A stretch of DNA of 64,000 nt from Cellulomonas sp. NS3 (GTDB lineage Bacteria > Actinomycetota > Actinomycetes > Actinomycetales > Cellulomonadaceae), in contig NZ_CP103289.1 of the NCBI RefSeq assembly GCF_024757985.1, forward strand, positions 3,968,001 to 4,032,000, given 5' to 3'. The notes under the pieces are model-generated. The model was not told the DNA's origin and did no database searches. It saw only the letters and a program-made list of their open reading frames with translations. This document shows positions 41,813-50,967 of this stretch, in pieces. Both the position numbers and the translations under genes were made by a program. Every line of letters starts with the position of its first letter. Within the stretch, counting starts at the first letter, position 1.

Positions 41813-43045
41813 TCACACGAGCGGGGTCCGGGCGTCGACCCAGGTGATCTCGTCGAAGCCGTGCGCGGTGCACGCGTCGCGCAGCGTGCCCTCGACGAGC
41901 TCGTCCTCGGCGCGGAGCACGAGCTCCCCGCCGACCCGCAGCACCGACAGCGCGACGAGCACGCCCGCCGAACGCCCGTGCCGCAGCGGTGCCTCGACGC
42001 GCAGGCCGCCGAAGCCGTGCACGACGAGCGTGCCACCCCAGTCCAGCTCCGCGCCGGACTCGGAGTAGGCGAGCACGACGAGCCGCTCGACCGCGCGGAC
42101 CTGCCGCAGGTCCACGACGAGCTGCTCGAAGCGCTCGCGCGACGACACGACCACCGGGCGGCGGGGCTGCAGCCCCGCCAGGGGGACCCCGCGGCTGTGC
42201 GCGACGAGCGAGGGCCGCGCGCCGGCGAGCCGGTACGCGCACGCGAGGCGCAGGTCGCCGACCGCGTCGGAGCACGCCGCCTCGACGGTCAGCCCGCCGA
42301 CGCCCGACTGCAGCGCCGTGAGCGCGACGACCGGCTCCGTGCGGCTGAGCACGACGGGCGTGCCCGCGTGGACCCGCGGGGGCGTGAACGCGAGCACGGC
42401 GTCGCCCGCGGCGGCGGACGGGGGCTCCGGCCGCGCGCGACGTGCGGGAACGGCGGCGGCGGGCGACGCGGTGAGGTCGAGCGACGTCGTCGGGCTCGCC
42501 CCGTGCAACGCGGACGGGCCCGCCGACGCGGGCCGTGCCGGCGGTGCCGACGGCGCGGGCGGTGCCGGAACGGGTGCTCGCGGGCCGGTCCCGGCGGGGG
42601 CGGCGGTGCGCGCCGGGGCGGAACCGAGGTCCAGCGACGTCGAGCCCGCGCCCGACGAGCCCGCGGCGGGAGACCCCGAGCCGGTCGCCGGCGCGCCCAG
42701 GTCCAGCGAGGACGTCACCGCAGCCGCCGGCGCCCGGGTCGCCGTCGCGGGAGGGGCGCCGGACGGCACCGTGGTGGAGGCGGGCACCGGAGTGGACGCG
42801 GGCGCCGGGGTGGACGCGGGCGCCGGGGTGGTCGGCGGCACCGGCGCAGGCGGCGGCGCCGACGGACCGGACGCCGCAGCACCGGCCGCCGGCCGCCCCG
42901 ACGCCGGCACATCGGACGCGGGTGCAGCCGACGCGGGAGTCCCAACCTCGACGCGCGTCCGCAGCGTCCGCCGCCGCAGCCACGGCAGGTCGTCCCGCAC
43001 CTCCGTGCTCGACCCGGGCGGCCCGGGTGGCCGGGGCGAGGTCAC
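41813..43045 (-). CDS. TerD/TerF-like protein with long disordered linker and SLDL motifs
   Basis: 410 aa. GTG 43045 overlaps the upstream stop (GTGA). Residues about 30-215 are Ala/Pro/Thr/Ser-rich and include an 18-bp repeat region (PASTPA) and three copies of a short motif, SSLDLG, TSLDLG and TSLDLT. The C-terminal half (about 230-405) has the strand pattern of TerD-like domains (VVLSRTEPVVALTALQSG ... FEQLVVDLRQVRAVERLVVLAY). The same LDLG motif begins TelA in this operon. The linker may be a docking platform (inference). Confidence 0.65.
   Translation of the reverse strand: MTSPRPPGPPGSSTEVRDDLPWLRRRTLRTRVEVGTPASAAPASDVPASGRPAAGAAASGPSAPPPAPVPPTTPAPASTPAPASTPVPASTTVPSGAPPATATRAPAAAVTSSLDLGAPATGSGSPAAGSSGAGSTSLDLGSAPARTAAPAGTGPRAPVPAPPAPSAPPARPASAGPSALHGASPTTSLDLTASPAAAVPARRARPEPPSAAAGDAVLAFTPPRVHAGTPVVLSRTEPVVALTALQSGVGGLTVEAACSDAVGDLRLACAYRLAGARPSLVAHSRGVPLAGLQPRRPVVVSSRERFEQLVVDLRQVRAVERLVVLAYSESGAELDWGGTLVVHGFGGLRVEAPLRHGRSAGVLVALSVLRVGGELVLRAEDELVEGTLRDACTAHGFDEITWVDARTPLV
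42774..42827. repeat. three 18-bp minisatellite units
   Basis: Unit GTGGACGCGGGCGCCGGG is exact at 42792-42809 and 42810-42827 and diverged at 42774-42791. It encodes Pro-Ala-Ser-Thr-Pro-Ala on the minus strand within the disordered linker. It is in frame, so expansion would only lengthen the linker. Confidence 0.85.
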
Positions 43046-43611
43046 AGCGGCACGCCGTAGTCGGCCGCCATGCCCTCGAAGCCGTTCGCGTAGCCCTGCC
43101 CGACGACCTTGAACTTCCAGCCGGTCGTGTGCCGGTAGAGCTCCCCGAGCACGAGGCCCGTCTCGGCACGCAGCGACGGCGCCAGGTTCTCGGAGCGGAC
43201 GAGCTCGGAGCTGTCCCGCAGGTCGAGCACGCGCACCGCCGCCTCGCGCAGCTGCCCGAGGGTCCGGCGCTGCCCGAGCGCCTCGTTGATGTACGCGACG
43301 ACCACGATGCGCGCGACGTCGGCAGGGACGCCCGTGAGGTCGACCTCGACCTGCTCGGTGTCGGTCCCGACGACCCGCTCGAGCTGCGCGACCGAGAGGT
43401 CCGGCTCGACGAGCTGGTTGAAGAACACGACGTGCCGGTCCGAGAGCACGCGGCTGCGCGCGTCGCACAGCAGGGTCGCGACCACGATGTTGTCCATCAG
43501 CACGGGCTCGCTCGACGCGAACCGCACGCCGAGCACGACGCCGGTGAGGGACGGGATCTCGCGGGTCAGCTCGACGTTCGAGCCCCGCGCCATGGGCCGC
43601 GCCGCCATCAC
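43042..43611 (-). CDS. TerD family protein
   Basis: 189 aa. A single TerD domain: GVVLGVRF, DNIVVATLLCD, VVFFNQLVEPD, RIVVVAYINEALGQRRTLGQLREAAVRVLD, then GLVLGELYRHTTGWKFKVVGQGYANG. The calcium loop is altered: VVGTDTEQVEV in place of GDNxTGxGxGDDE, so calcium binding is probably weakened compared with the two plus-strand TerD copies. Starts GTG 43611 or ATG 43608, both overlapping the upstream stop. Confidence 0.88.
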   Translation of the reverse strand: MMAARPMARGSNVELTREIPSLTGVVLGVRFASSEPVLMDNIVVATLLCDARSRVLSDRHVVFFNQLVEPDLSVAQLERVVGTDTEQVEVDLTGVPADVARIVVVAYINEALGQRRTLGQLREAAVRVLDLRDSSELVRSENLAPSLRAETGLVLGELYRHTTGWKFKVVGQGYANGFEGMAADYGVPL

Positions 43612-44114
43612 AGGTCTAGGTCCGAGCCGGAGAACCGCGTGCGGAGGAAGTTGCCTTGCGTCATCAGTGCGTCAGCGTCCTGGTTCTGGGTCGCGTGCAG
43701 GGTCGCGGTCGCCGACTGCAGGAGCGCGTCGAGCTGCATCATGAGCGACTGCGTGGGCGTGTGGCCGGCTCCGCGCGGGGTGTCGAGGAGCCGCGCGTCG
43801 ACGGCGAGGTAGGTCTGGAGCGTCGTCGGCAGGTAGTCCTCGACGGTGCCGCGCACGGACATCGTGGCGTAGACGTCGAGCGGCCGGGTCTGCGCCTGAC
43901 CGACGACGGCCCGCAGCACGTCGGTGATGCGGCGCGCGTTCGCGACGGCCGCCGCCGGCAGCCGCCCGGCGTTGCGGTTGACCAGACGCTCGAGCCCCGC
44001 GACGCCCGCGAGCAGCTGCTCGGCGCTGTCCGCGGGGTCGTCGGCGGCCGGGAGCGGAAGCGGCGGGACGACGGCGTCCTCACGGGCGTCCGTGAACCGC
44101 CTGAACCACCTCAC
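43608..44114 (-). CDS. small Ter-cluster protein of unknown function
   Basis: 168 aa, mainly helical. Basic N-terminus (MRWFRRFTDA), helices rich in Ala/Leu, no membrane segment, and a C-terminus ending in SGSDLDL. No family name recalled; small helical partners of this sort often follow telA in Actinobacteria. The start is 25 bp after telA and the stop overlaps the TerD gene, so it is cotranscribed. The terminal DLDL resembles the repeated SLDL motif of the linker protein. Confidence 0.75.
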   Translation of the reverse strand: MRWFRRFTDAREDAVVPPLPLPAADDPADSAEQLLAGVAGLERLVNRNAGRLPAAAVANARRITDVLRAVVGQAQTRPLDVYATMSVRGTVEDYLPTTLQTYLAVDARLLDTPRGAGHTPTQSLMMQLDALLQSATATLHATQNQDADALMTQGNFLRTRFSGSDLDL

Positions 44115-44139
44115 GGTCGGGCTCCTCCTCGGTCGGCCG

Positions 44140-45375
44140 TCAGGACGTGATCTCGCCCTGCCGGGTCCGCGCGAGGTACGGCTGGGCGCGCTGGATCTGC
44201 CCCTCGAGGGCGGTGACGGTCTGGGCCATGCTGTCGACGGCCTGCGCGCGGAACGTGTCGAGCGCGTCCATCGTGGCGAACACGTTGTCGAACGCCGCCT
44301 GCAGCTTCTGCACGTCGATCGTCGACTCGGCGGCCTGCTGGCTGATCTGCGCGCCCTGCGTGCGCAGCTGCGCGGACGTCTGCTCGATGAGGTTCGACGT
44401 CACGGTGTTGAGCGCCGTGATCTGGTCGAGCACGAGCTTCTGGCGCGAGAGGGCCTGCGACACGATGACGGCCGTGCGCAGCGCCGCGATGGTCGTGGTC
44501 TGCGCGCGGTCGACGCCCTTGATGAGCTCGATGTTGTTCTTCCGGACGAGGTCGAGCGCCATGTAGCCCTGGACGTTGACGGCCATCTGCGTCATCAGGT
44601 CCTGGCGGCGCTGGCGCACGGGGAACAGCGCGTCGGCGCGGACCGTGTCGGCGTCCTGCTGGCGCCCCGCGGCCTCGAGCTGGGCGACCTTGTCGACGAG
44701 CGCGGCGTCGAGCGCCGCGGCGAGCTCGTTGTACTCGGCGAGCCGGCCCATCGTGGCCCACATGTTCGCCTTCTCGGTCTCGATCGCCGCGTTGTCCTTG
44801 CGGAGGTCGTCCTGGCCCGAGTTGAGGGACTTGATGATCGCGTCGAGGTGCTGCTGCGCGGACTGGTACCGCTGGAAGTAGCTGTCGATCTTCGAGCCGC
44901 CCGGGAGCCAGCGCAGCGCCTTCTTGACGCCCGTGAGGTCGGCGCGGTGCGGGTCGAGCTCGGTCACGGTCTGGCGGAGCTGGGCGATGGTCGTCGCGAC
45001 CCGGACCTGCGCGTCGCCGCTGCCCGCCGTGGAGCCGCCCTTCGCCTTGCCCATCGCCGCGGCGGGCCGGTCGAGCATGCGGCTCGACACCGCGGCGGCG
45101 GCGCGCATGTCCTGCTCGCCCATCGACGTGATCGAGGCGACCTTCTGCGCGAACTCGGGCGAGCGCGTGTCGAGCGCGACGAGCTCGGTGACGAACGCGT
45201 CGGCCTTCTGCCGCAGCTCGACCTGCTTCGCGGAGTCCACGGGGACGGCGCCCGCGGCCTGCTCCTTCTCGACGACGACGACGGGTGCGGGTGGGGTGAG
45301 CACGAGCGCCCCGGACGTGGGCGCGGCGGGCGCCGGGTCGGGCGTCGCGGTGGAACCCAGGTCGAGCTCGGACAT
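44140..45375 (-). CDS. telA: TelA-family toxic anion resistance protein
   Basis: 411 aa from ATG 45375 (GGGAGA upstream); longer frame to 45513 rejected. After a Pro/Ala-rich start with MSELDLGS comes the all-helical TelA core with LRWLPGGSKIDSYFQRYQSAQQHLDAIIKSL, then DNAAIETEKANMW, and a long coiled coil. The family is associated with tellurite resistance and envelope stress; its biochemical activity is unsettled. First gene of the minus-strand unit, divergent from terD. Confidence 0.92.
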   Translation of the reverse strand: MSELDLGSTATPDPAPAAPTSGALVLTPPAPVVVVEKEQAAGAVPVDSAKQVELRQKADAFVTELVALDTRSPEFAQKVASITSMGEQDMRAAAAVSSRMLDRPAAAMGKAKGGSTAGSGDAQVRVATTIAQLRQTVTELDPHRADLTGVKKALRWLPGGSKIDSYFQRYQSAQQHLDAIIKSLNSGQDDLRKDNAAIETEKANMWATMGRLAEYNELAAALDAALVDKVAQLEAAGRQQDADTVRADALFPVRQRRQDLMTQMAVNVQGYMALDLVRKNNIELIKGVDRAQTTTIAALRTAVIVSQALSRQKLVLDQITALNTVTSNLIEQTSAQLRTQGAQISQQAAESTIDVQKLQAAFDNVFATMDALDTFRAQAVDSMAQTVTALEGQIQRAQPYLARTRQGEITS

Positions 45376-45629
45376 CGTCGTGTCTCCCTGTCGTCGTGTG
45401 CGCCGGCGCACCCGTCGCGCGCGTGGCCGGTCCGTGTCGACTCTAAAGTCTCGGCGGCGCGCGGGGGTGCCTGCGACCCCTGATGTCACCCTGAAAGGAC
45501 CCTGATCCTGCACCGAAGGAACTCCGGCGCCGACACCGGCGTTGTTAGCATCGGTGCGCCGTCGAGCCTGGCGGTAGCGCGGTCAGCACGACGGGGGGCA
45601 CGCCTCCGTCAGAAGCCTCTGGAGGATCC
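45376..45629. promoter_or_regulatory. divergent promoter region of the Ter cluster
   Basis: 254 bp between telA (-) and the first terD (+). It has locally AT-richer patches (CTCTAAAGTCTC near 45440, GTTGTTAGCATCGG near 45545) that may be -10 elements for the two directions, but no consensus can be fixed by eye. A TGGAGGATCC ribosome site precedes the terD GTG. Confidence 0.4.
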
Positions 45630-46205
45630 GTGGGAGTCAGCCTCAGCAAGGGCGGGAACGTCAGCCTCACCAAGGCCGCACCCGGTCTCACCGCCGTGGT
45701 GGTCGGCCTCGGCTGGGACGTCCGCACGACGACGGGCACCGACTTCGACCTGGACGCCTCGGCGATCCTGGTCGACGCGAACGGCAAGGTCGTGTCCGAC
45801 GCGCACTTCGTGTTCTTCAACAACCTGAAGAGCCCCGAGGGCTCGGTCGAGCACCTCGGCGACAACCTCACCGGCGAGGGCGAGGGCGACGACGAGCAGC
45901 TGAAGGTCCAGCTCTCGACGGTCCCCGCCGAGGTCGACAAGATCGTCTTCCCCGTCTCGATCTACGACGGCGCCGGCCGCGGCCAGAGCTTCGGCCAGGT
46001 CCGCAACGCGTTCATCCGCATCGTGAACCAGGCGGACAACAACGAGCTCGCGCGCTACGACCTCACCGAGGACGCCTCGACCGAGACCGCGATGGTCTTC
46101 GGCGAGCTGTACCGCAACGGCGCCGAGTGGAAGTTCCGCGCCGTGGGCCAGGGCTACGCCTCGGGCCTCACGGGCATCGCGAAGGACTTCGGCGTCAACG
46201 TCTGA
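45630..46205 (+). CDS. terD: TerD family calcium-binding stress protein (copy 1)
   Basis: 191 aa. A complete TerD domain: [29 protein letters not shown], then the calcium-binding loop [13 protein letters not shown], and [21 protein letters not shown]. The start is GTG 45630. It shares about three quarters of its residues with the next gene, so the two are a recent-looking tandem duplication. The hairpin after it partly separates the two transcripts. Confidence 0.95.
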   Translation: MGVSLSKGGNVSLTKAAPGLTAVVVGLGWDVRTTTGTDFDLDASAILVDANGKVVSDAHFVFFNNLKSPEGSVEHLGDNLTGEGEGDDEQLKVQLSTVPAEVDKIVFPVSIYDGAGRGQSFGQVRNAFIRIVNQADNNELARYDLTEDASTETAMVFGELYRNGAEWKFRAVGQGYASGLTGIAKDFGVNV

Positions 46206-46219
46206 CGCCCACGCACGAC

Positions 46220-46251
46220 GGTCGGGCGCGCCTCGCGGGGTGCGCCCGACC
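46220..46251 (+). terminator. hairpin between the two terD genes
   Basis: Perfect arms GGTCGGGCGC (46220-46229) and GCGCCCGACC (46242-46251) with a 12-nt loop, 15 bp after the stop. It may attenuate rather than end transcription, since the second terD continues on the same strand. Confidence 0.65.
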
Positions 46252-46369
46252 GCCCGCGTCAGCGGTCGTCGCACCGCCTCGCACGTCCCGCACCACCCCG
46301 CACGAGCCCGCCGGCCCTGGCCGGTCCCGCACCACCGCACCGACCTTCCAGACCTGGAGGAGACCGACC

Positions 46370-46948
46370 ATGGGCGTCAGCCTGAACAAGGGCGGGAACG
46401 TCTCGCTCACCAAGCAGGCCCCGAACCTGACGGCCGTCGTCGTCGGCCTCGGCTGGGACGCCCGCACGACGAGCGGCGCCGCGTTCGACCTCGACGCGAG
46501 CGCGCTCCTCGTCGGCCCCGGCGACCGCGTCCTGTCCGACCAGCACTTCGTGTTCTTCAACAACCTCGTGAGCCCCGACGGCTCGGTCGAGCACACCGGC
46601 GACAACCTGACCGGCGAGGGCGAGGGCGACGACGAGTCGATCAAGGTCGACCTCGCGCGCGTCCCCGAGCAGGTCACCCGGATCGTGTTCCCGGTGTCGA
46701 TCTACCAGGCCACGGAGCGGGGCCAGAGCTTCGGCCAGGTCCGCAACGCGTTCATCCGGATCGTCAACCAGGCCGACGAGCAGGAGCTCGCTCGGTACGA
46801 TCTGAGCGAGGACGCGTCGAGCGAGACCGCGATGATCTTCGGTGAGATCTACCGGCACCTCGGCGAGTGGAAGTTCCGGGCCATCGGCCAGGGCTACACG
46901 TCCGGTCTGCACGGCATCGCCAAGGACTTCGGGGTCGACGTCGCCTGA
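46370..46948 (+). CDS. terD: TerD family calcium-binding stress protein (copy 2)
   Basis: 192 aa from ATG 46370 with CTGGAGGAG upstream. [28 protein letters not shown] and the same calcium loop [13 protein letters not shown] are followed by FGEIYRHLGEWKFRAIGQGY. A longer frame from 46127 is a shadow of copy 1. Tandem TerD copies (TerD/TerE) are usual in Ter systems and are thought to assemble at the membrane with TerC. Confidence 0.95.
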   Translation: MGVSLNKGGNVSLTKQAPNLTAVVVGLGWDARTTSGAAFDLDASALLVGPGDRVLSDQHFVFFNNLVSPDGSVEHTGDNLTGEGEGDDESIKVDLARVPEQVTRIVFPVSIYQATERGQSFGQVRNAFIRIVNQADEQELARYDLSEDASSETAMIFGEIYRHLGEWKFRAIGQGYTSGLHGIAKDFGVDVA

Positions 46949-47035
46949 CCCTCACCCGGGGCACGCCCGCCCCGGTGCACCACCCCACCTGCTGCGCCTC
47001 CCGGCGCTCATCCCCCGAGAGAACGAGGACCCCCC

Positions 47036-48172
47036 GTGGTCATGCGTACCTTCGGCTGGTCATTCGGTGTGACCGCCGTGTCCCTCGTCGTGGCCTTCCT
47101 CTACGGAGGTTGGAACGCGCTGTTCCTGTGCACGATCCTCGGCATCCTCGAGGTCTCGCTGTCGTTCGACAACGCCGTGGTCAACGCCAAGATCCTCGAG
47201 CGCATGAGCGAGTTCTGGCAGAAGATCTTCCTCACCGTCGGCATCGCGATCGCGGTGTTCGGCATGCGCCTGGTCTTCCCGCTGCTCATCGTCGGGATCA
47301 CCGCAGACCTCGGCCCGATCGACGCGATCTCCCTCGCCATGGAGAAGGGCGACCCGGAGACCCCGGGCAGCTACGCGTACCTGCTCAACGAGGCGCACCC
47401 GCAGATCGCGGCCTTCGGCGGCATGTTCCTGCTCATGCTCTTCCTCGACTTCATCTTCGAGGACCGGGACATCAAGTGGCTGACGTGGCTCGAGCGCCCG
47501 CTCGCCCGCATCGGCAAGCTCGACCAGCTCGCCGTCATCGTCGCCAGCGTCGCGCTGATCCTCGCCGCCCAGCTGCTCGCGGAGGACCCGGCGGTCGTCC
47601 TGCTCTCCGGGCTGCTCGGCATGATCACCTACATCGCGGTCAACGGCCTCGGCTCGCTGTTCGAGGGCCAGGGCATCGAGGAGGCCTCGGGCACGATCAT
47701 CGAGGACGGCGCGGCCGAGGAGGGCACGGGCGCGAAGGACCGCACGGGCCCGACGCAGCTCGCGAAGGCGACCGGCAAGGCCGGCTTCTTCCTGTTCCTC
47801 TACCTCGAGGTGCTCGACGCGTCGTTCTCGTTCGACGGCGTCATCGGTGCGTTCGCGATCACGTCCGACCCGATCATCATCGCCCTGGGCCTCGGCTTCA
47901 TCGGCGCGATGTTCGTCCGGTCGATCACGGTGTTCCTCGTCCGCAAGGGCACGCTGGCCGACTACGTGTACCTCGAGCACGGCGCCCACTGGGCGATCGG
48001 TGCGCTCGCGACGATCCTGCTCGTGAGCATCGGCTACCACGTCGACGAGATCATCACGGGCCTCGTCGGGGTCGCGTTCATCGGCGCCGCGTTCACGTCG
48101 TCGATCCTGCGCAACCGTCGCCTCAAGGCCGCCGGCATCGAGCCGGAGCCCGTCATCGTGCACGCCGACTGA
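47036..48172 (+). CDS. DUF475 / TerC-like integral membrane protein
   Basis: 378 aa. About eight to nine transmembrane helices, with repeated acidic membrane motifs EVSLSFDNAVVNAK and EVLDASFSFDGVIGAFA, the duplicated Asp-containing signature of the TerC/DUF475 fold linked to metal-ion transport. A hydrophilic loop (about 215-240) separates the halves. GTG 47036 (or ATG 47042) follows AGAGAACGAGGA. It is the membrane partner expected for the TerD proteins upstream. Confidence 0.88.
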   Translation: MVMRTFGWSFGVTAVSLVVAFLYGGWNALFLCTILGILEVSLSFDNAVVNAKILERMSEFWQKIFLTVGIAIAVFGMRLVFPLLIVGITADLGPIDAISLAMEKGDPETPGSYAYLLNEAHPQIAAFGGMFLLMLFLDFIFEDRDIKWLTWLERPLARIGKLDQLAVIVASVALILAAQLLAEDPAVVLLSGLLGMITYIAVNGLGSLFEGQGIEEASGTIIEDGAAEEGTGAKDRTGPTQLAKATGKAGFFLFLYLEVLDASFSFDGVIGAFAITSDPIIIALGLGFIGAMFVRSITVFLVRKGTLADYVYLEHGAHWAIGALATILLVSIGYHVDEIITGLVGVAFIGAAFTSSILRNRRLKAAGIEPEPVIVHAD

Positions 48173-48190
48173 CGACGACGACCCCCGACG

Positions 48191-49354
48191 ATGCGCCACT
48201 TCGCGCACCTCGCGCCCGACGAGCGCGAGCGGCTCTTCCACGTCGAGCCGCAGGAGTTCACGGCGCACGACGACCGTGAGCTGCTCGCGGTGGCGCTCGG
48301 GGCGACCCTGTACCTGCCCGGGACGAGGCCGGCCATCGCGGCCGACCTCGTCCGGCGGGCGGCGCAGGGCGTCACCAGCGCGGTCGTCTGCCTCGAGGAC
48401 GCCATCGCCGACCGGGACGTCCCCGCGGCGGAGGCGAACCTCGTCGCGCAGGTGCGCAGCCTCGCCGAGTCGGGCGAGGCCGGCCCGCTCGTGTTCGTGC
48501 GCGTGCGCACGCCCGAGCAGATCGGTCGCGTCGTCGCGGGTCTCGGCGAGCACGCCGGAGCGCTGTCGGGCTTCGTCGTCCCGAAGTTCACCGAGGACCG
48601 GGGCAGCGACTTCCTCGACACCGTCGCGCAGGCCTCGGACCTCACCGGGCACCGGTACTACGCGATGCCGATCCTCGAGTCCGCCGAGGTCATCCACCGC
48701 GAGACGCGCACCGACGCGCTCGTCGGGATCCGGCGGGCGCTCGACAAGCACCGCGAGCGGGTCCTCGCGGTGCGGATCGGCGCGACGGACCTGAGCTCGG
48801 CGTACGGCATCCGGCGCAGCCGGGACCTCACGATCTACGACGTCCTGCCGGTCGCGCAGGTCATCGCCGACGTGGTCAACGTGCTCGGGCGCGCCGACGA
48901 CACGGGCTTCGTCGTCACGGGCTCGGTCTGGGAGTACTTCGAGGGGCAGGAGCGGCTGCTCAAGCCCCTGCTGCGCGAGTCCCCGTTCATCGAGCACGAC
49001 GAGCGCGCGCTGCGCACCCGGCTCATCCGCAAGGCGCTCGACGGCCTGATCCGGGAGATCGTGCTCGACAAGGCCAACGGGATCACCGGCAAGACCGTCA
49101 TCCACCCCTCGCACGTCCCCGCGGTGCACGCGCTGTCCGTCGTGACGCACGAGGAGTACGTCGACGCGGCGCACGTCCTGGGCGTCGAGATGTCCGACGG
49201 CGGCGTCGCGGCGTCCGGCTACCGGAACAAGATGAACGAGGCGAAGCCGCACCGCGCGTGGGCCGAGCGCACGATGCTCCGGGCCCGGGTGTTCGGCGTC
49301 TCGGGTGAAGACGTGTCGTTCGTGGACCTGCTCGGCGCGGGCGACCCCACGTGA
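48191..49354 (+). CDS. HpcH/HpaI aldolase / citrate lyase (CitE)-like enzyme of Ter cluster
   Basis: 387 aa. TIM-barrel signatures: TLYLPGTRPAIAADLVRRAAQGVTSAVVCLEDAI (acidic metal and substrate residues), FVRVRTPEQ, VVPKF, and the YAMPILESAEVI strand. It cleaves or forms a C-C bond with an acyl-CoA-like or keto-acid substrate in the wider family. Here it belongs to a four-gene enzyme set with PRTase, StiP and HAD that is recurrent in Ter operons. The stop overlaps the next GTG. Confidence 0.85.
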   Translation: MRHFAHLAPDERERLFHVEPQEFTAHDDRELLAVALGATLYLPGTRPAIAADLVRRAAQGVTSAVVCLEDAIADRDVPAAEANLVAQVRSLAESGEAGPLVFVRVRTPEQIGRVVAGLGEHAGALSGFVVPKFTEDRGSDFLDTVAQASDLTGHRYYAMPILESAEVIHRETRTDALVGIRRALDKHRERVLAVRIGATDLSSAYGIRRSRDLTIYDVLPVAQVIADVVNVLGRADDTGFVVTGSVWEYFEGQERLLKPLLRESPFIEHDERALRTRLIRKALDGLIREIVLDKANGITGKTVIHPSHVPAVHALSVVTHEEYVDAAHVLGVEMSDGGVAASGYRNKMNEAKPHRAWAERTMLRARVFGVSGEDVSFVDLLGAGDPT

Positions 49355-50967
49355 CCGGACGGCACGTGGCGGGCGCCGACGGTGCGCCGGCGGCCGGCCG
49401 GTCCTCGCCGGGTGGCGTGTGGACCGGCGGCTGGGTCGCGGAGCGGCTCGGCGTCGGCCTGGTCACGACGGGCTCGCCGGTCGGGGTGACGCTCCCCGAG
49501 CTCGTCGGGCTCGCGCTGCGCCGCAACCCCCGCCGCGCGCACCTGCTCGTGTCGACCGTGCTCGGCAAGCACGTGCCGACCGACCCGCGCGTCGTGCACG
49601 CGTCCGCACAGCTGCTCGGGGCGCTCGCGGCCGCGCGCATCGCGGGCTCGGGGGACGACGACGCGTCGACGCCCGCGTGGACCTCCGCCGTCGATGCGCT
49701 CGCGCCCGCGGTGGCCGGGGTGCCCGGCTCGGCGGCGACCCTGCGCGCCCGCACCGACGCCCTCGTGACCGACCTCCGGGCCCGGCACGCGTCGGCGCTC
49801 ACCGGCACGGTCGTGCTCGGCTACGCGGAGACGGCGACCGCGCTCGGGCACGGCGTCGCGGAGGCGCTCGGGGCCCGCTACCTGCACTCGACCCGCCGCG
49901 CGGTGCCCGGGGTCGCGCTCGCGGGCGGCTTCGAGGAGCAGCACTCGCACGCGACGTCGCACCTGCTGCTGCCCGAGGACCCCGGCTTCCTCGCCGGCCC
50001 GGGCCCGCTCGTGCTCGTCGACGACGAGCTCTCGACCGGGCAGACGATCCTCAACACCGTCGCCGCGCTGCACGAGCGCTACCCGCGGGGCCGGTACGTC
50101 GTGGCGGCGCTCGTGGACGTGCGCTCCGACGCCGACCGGGCGCGCCTGGCCGACCTGGCCGACCGCCTCGGGGTCCGCATCGACGCGGTGGCGCTCGTCG
50201 CCGGGACCCTCGCGCTCGGGGACGACGTGCTCGCGGAGGGCCGACGGCTCGTCGAGGAGCACTCCGCACGGGACGCCGACCCCGACGGCTCCCGCTCCAC
50301 CGGTTCCGAGCCGGCCGGCTCCGGGTCCCGACGGGGCGCCGTCGCCCGGCTCGGCACGCTCGGGTGGCCCGTCGACGTCCCGGACGGCGCCCGGCACGGC
50401 CTCACCCCGGCGCAGCTCGACCGGCTCGGCGCGGCGGCCCGCGACGCGGCGTCGGCGCTCGCGGGGCACCTCGGCGGCCCGGCCCCCGCGCAGCCGTCGA
50501 CCGCGCAGCCTGCGGTGACGCCCGCCGGACCGACGGCGCGCCGTGTCCTGGTGCTCGGCACCGAGGAGCTCATGCACGCGCCGCTGCTCGTCGCGGCGCA
50601 CCTCGCCGACCGGCTCGACGCGCACGGCACCACGGTCGCGTTCTCGTCGACCACCCGCTCCCCCGTCCTCGCGCTCGACGCCGAGGACTACGCGATCCGC
50701 ACCCGCCTCGTGTTCCCGAGCCACGACGAGCCCGACGACGGGCCCGGCGACCGGTTCGCGTACAACGTCGCCCCGGGAGCCGACCCGCGCCGCCGCTTCA
50801 CGGACGTCGTCGTGGTCGTCGACTCGGCCGGCGACACCCCCGCGCTGCACGCACCGGGCGGGCTCCCGGCCCGCGTCGCAGAGCACGCCGACCGCGTGCA
50901 CCTCGTCACCCTCCCCTCGTACCGGCCCGCCGCCGGAGCACCCCACCCGCAGGAGACCACCCCGTGA
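49351..50967 (+). CDS. phosphoribosyltransferase with TRSP-type C-terminal domain
   Basis: 538 aa. The N-terminal PRTase domain has the PRPP loop LVLVDDELSTGQT (about residue 218-230) and flexible-loop histidines in EEQHSHATSH. After a Ser/Gly/Pro linker (about 305-325 and 375-390) the C-terminal part contains VLVLGTEELMHAPLLVAAHLADRL and AFSSTTRSPV, the TRSP signature. Such PRTase-TRSP fusions are restricted to Ter-linked pathways and are predicted to build or transfer a ribosyl-linked metabolite. GTGA overlaps at both ends. Confidence 0.85.
   Translation: MTGRHVAGADGAPAAGRSSPGGVWTGGWVAERLGVGLVTTGSPVGVTLPELVGLALRRNPRRAHLLVSTVLGKHVPTDPRVVHASAQLLGALAAARIAGSGDDDASTPAWTSAVDALAPAVAGVPGSAATLRARTDALVTDLRARHASALTGTVVLGYAETATALGHGVAEALGARYLHSTRRAVPGVALAGGFEEQHSHATSHLLLPEDPGFLAGPGPLVLVDDELSTGQTILNTVAALHERYPRGRYVVAALVDVRSDADRARLADLADRLGVRIDAVALVAGTLALGDDVLAEGRRLVEEHSARDADPDGSRSTGSEPAGSGSRRGAVARLGTLGWPVDVPDGARHGLTPAQLDRLGAAARDAASALAGHLGGPAPAQPSTAQPAVTPAGPTARRVLVLGTEELMHAPLLVAAHLADRLDAHGTTVAFSSTTRSPVLALDAEDYAIRTRLVFPSHDEPDDGPGDRFAYNVAPGADPRRRFTDVVVVVDSAGDTPALHAPGGLPARVAEHADRVHLVTLPSYRPAAGAPHPQETTP

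Noticed and set aside
47060-49252. 730-codon minus-strand frame opposite the DUF475 and CitE-like genes
   Set aside because: No domain character; both plus-strand genes have clear motifs, ribosome sites and coupled overlaps.
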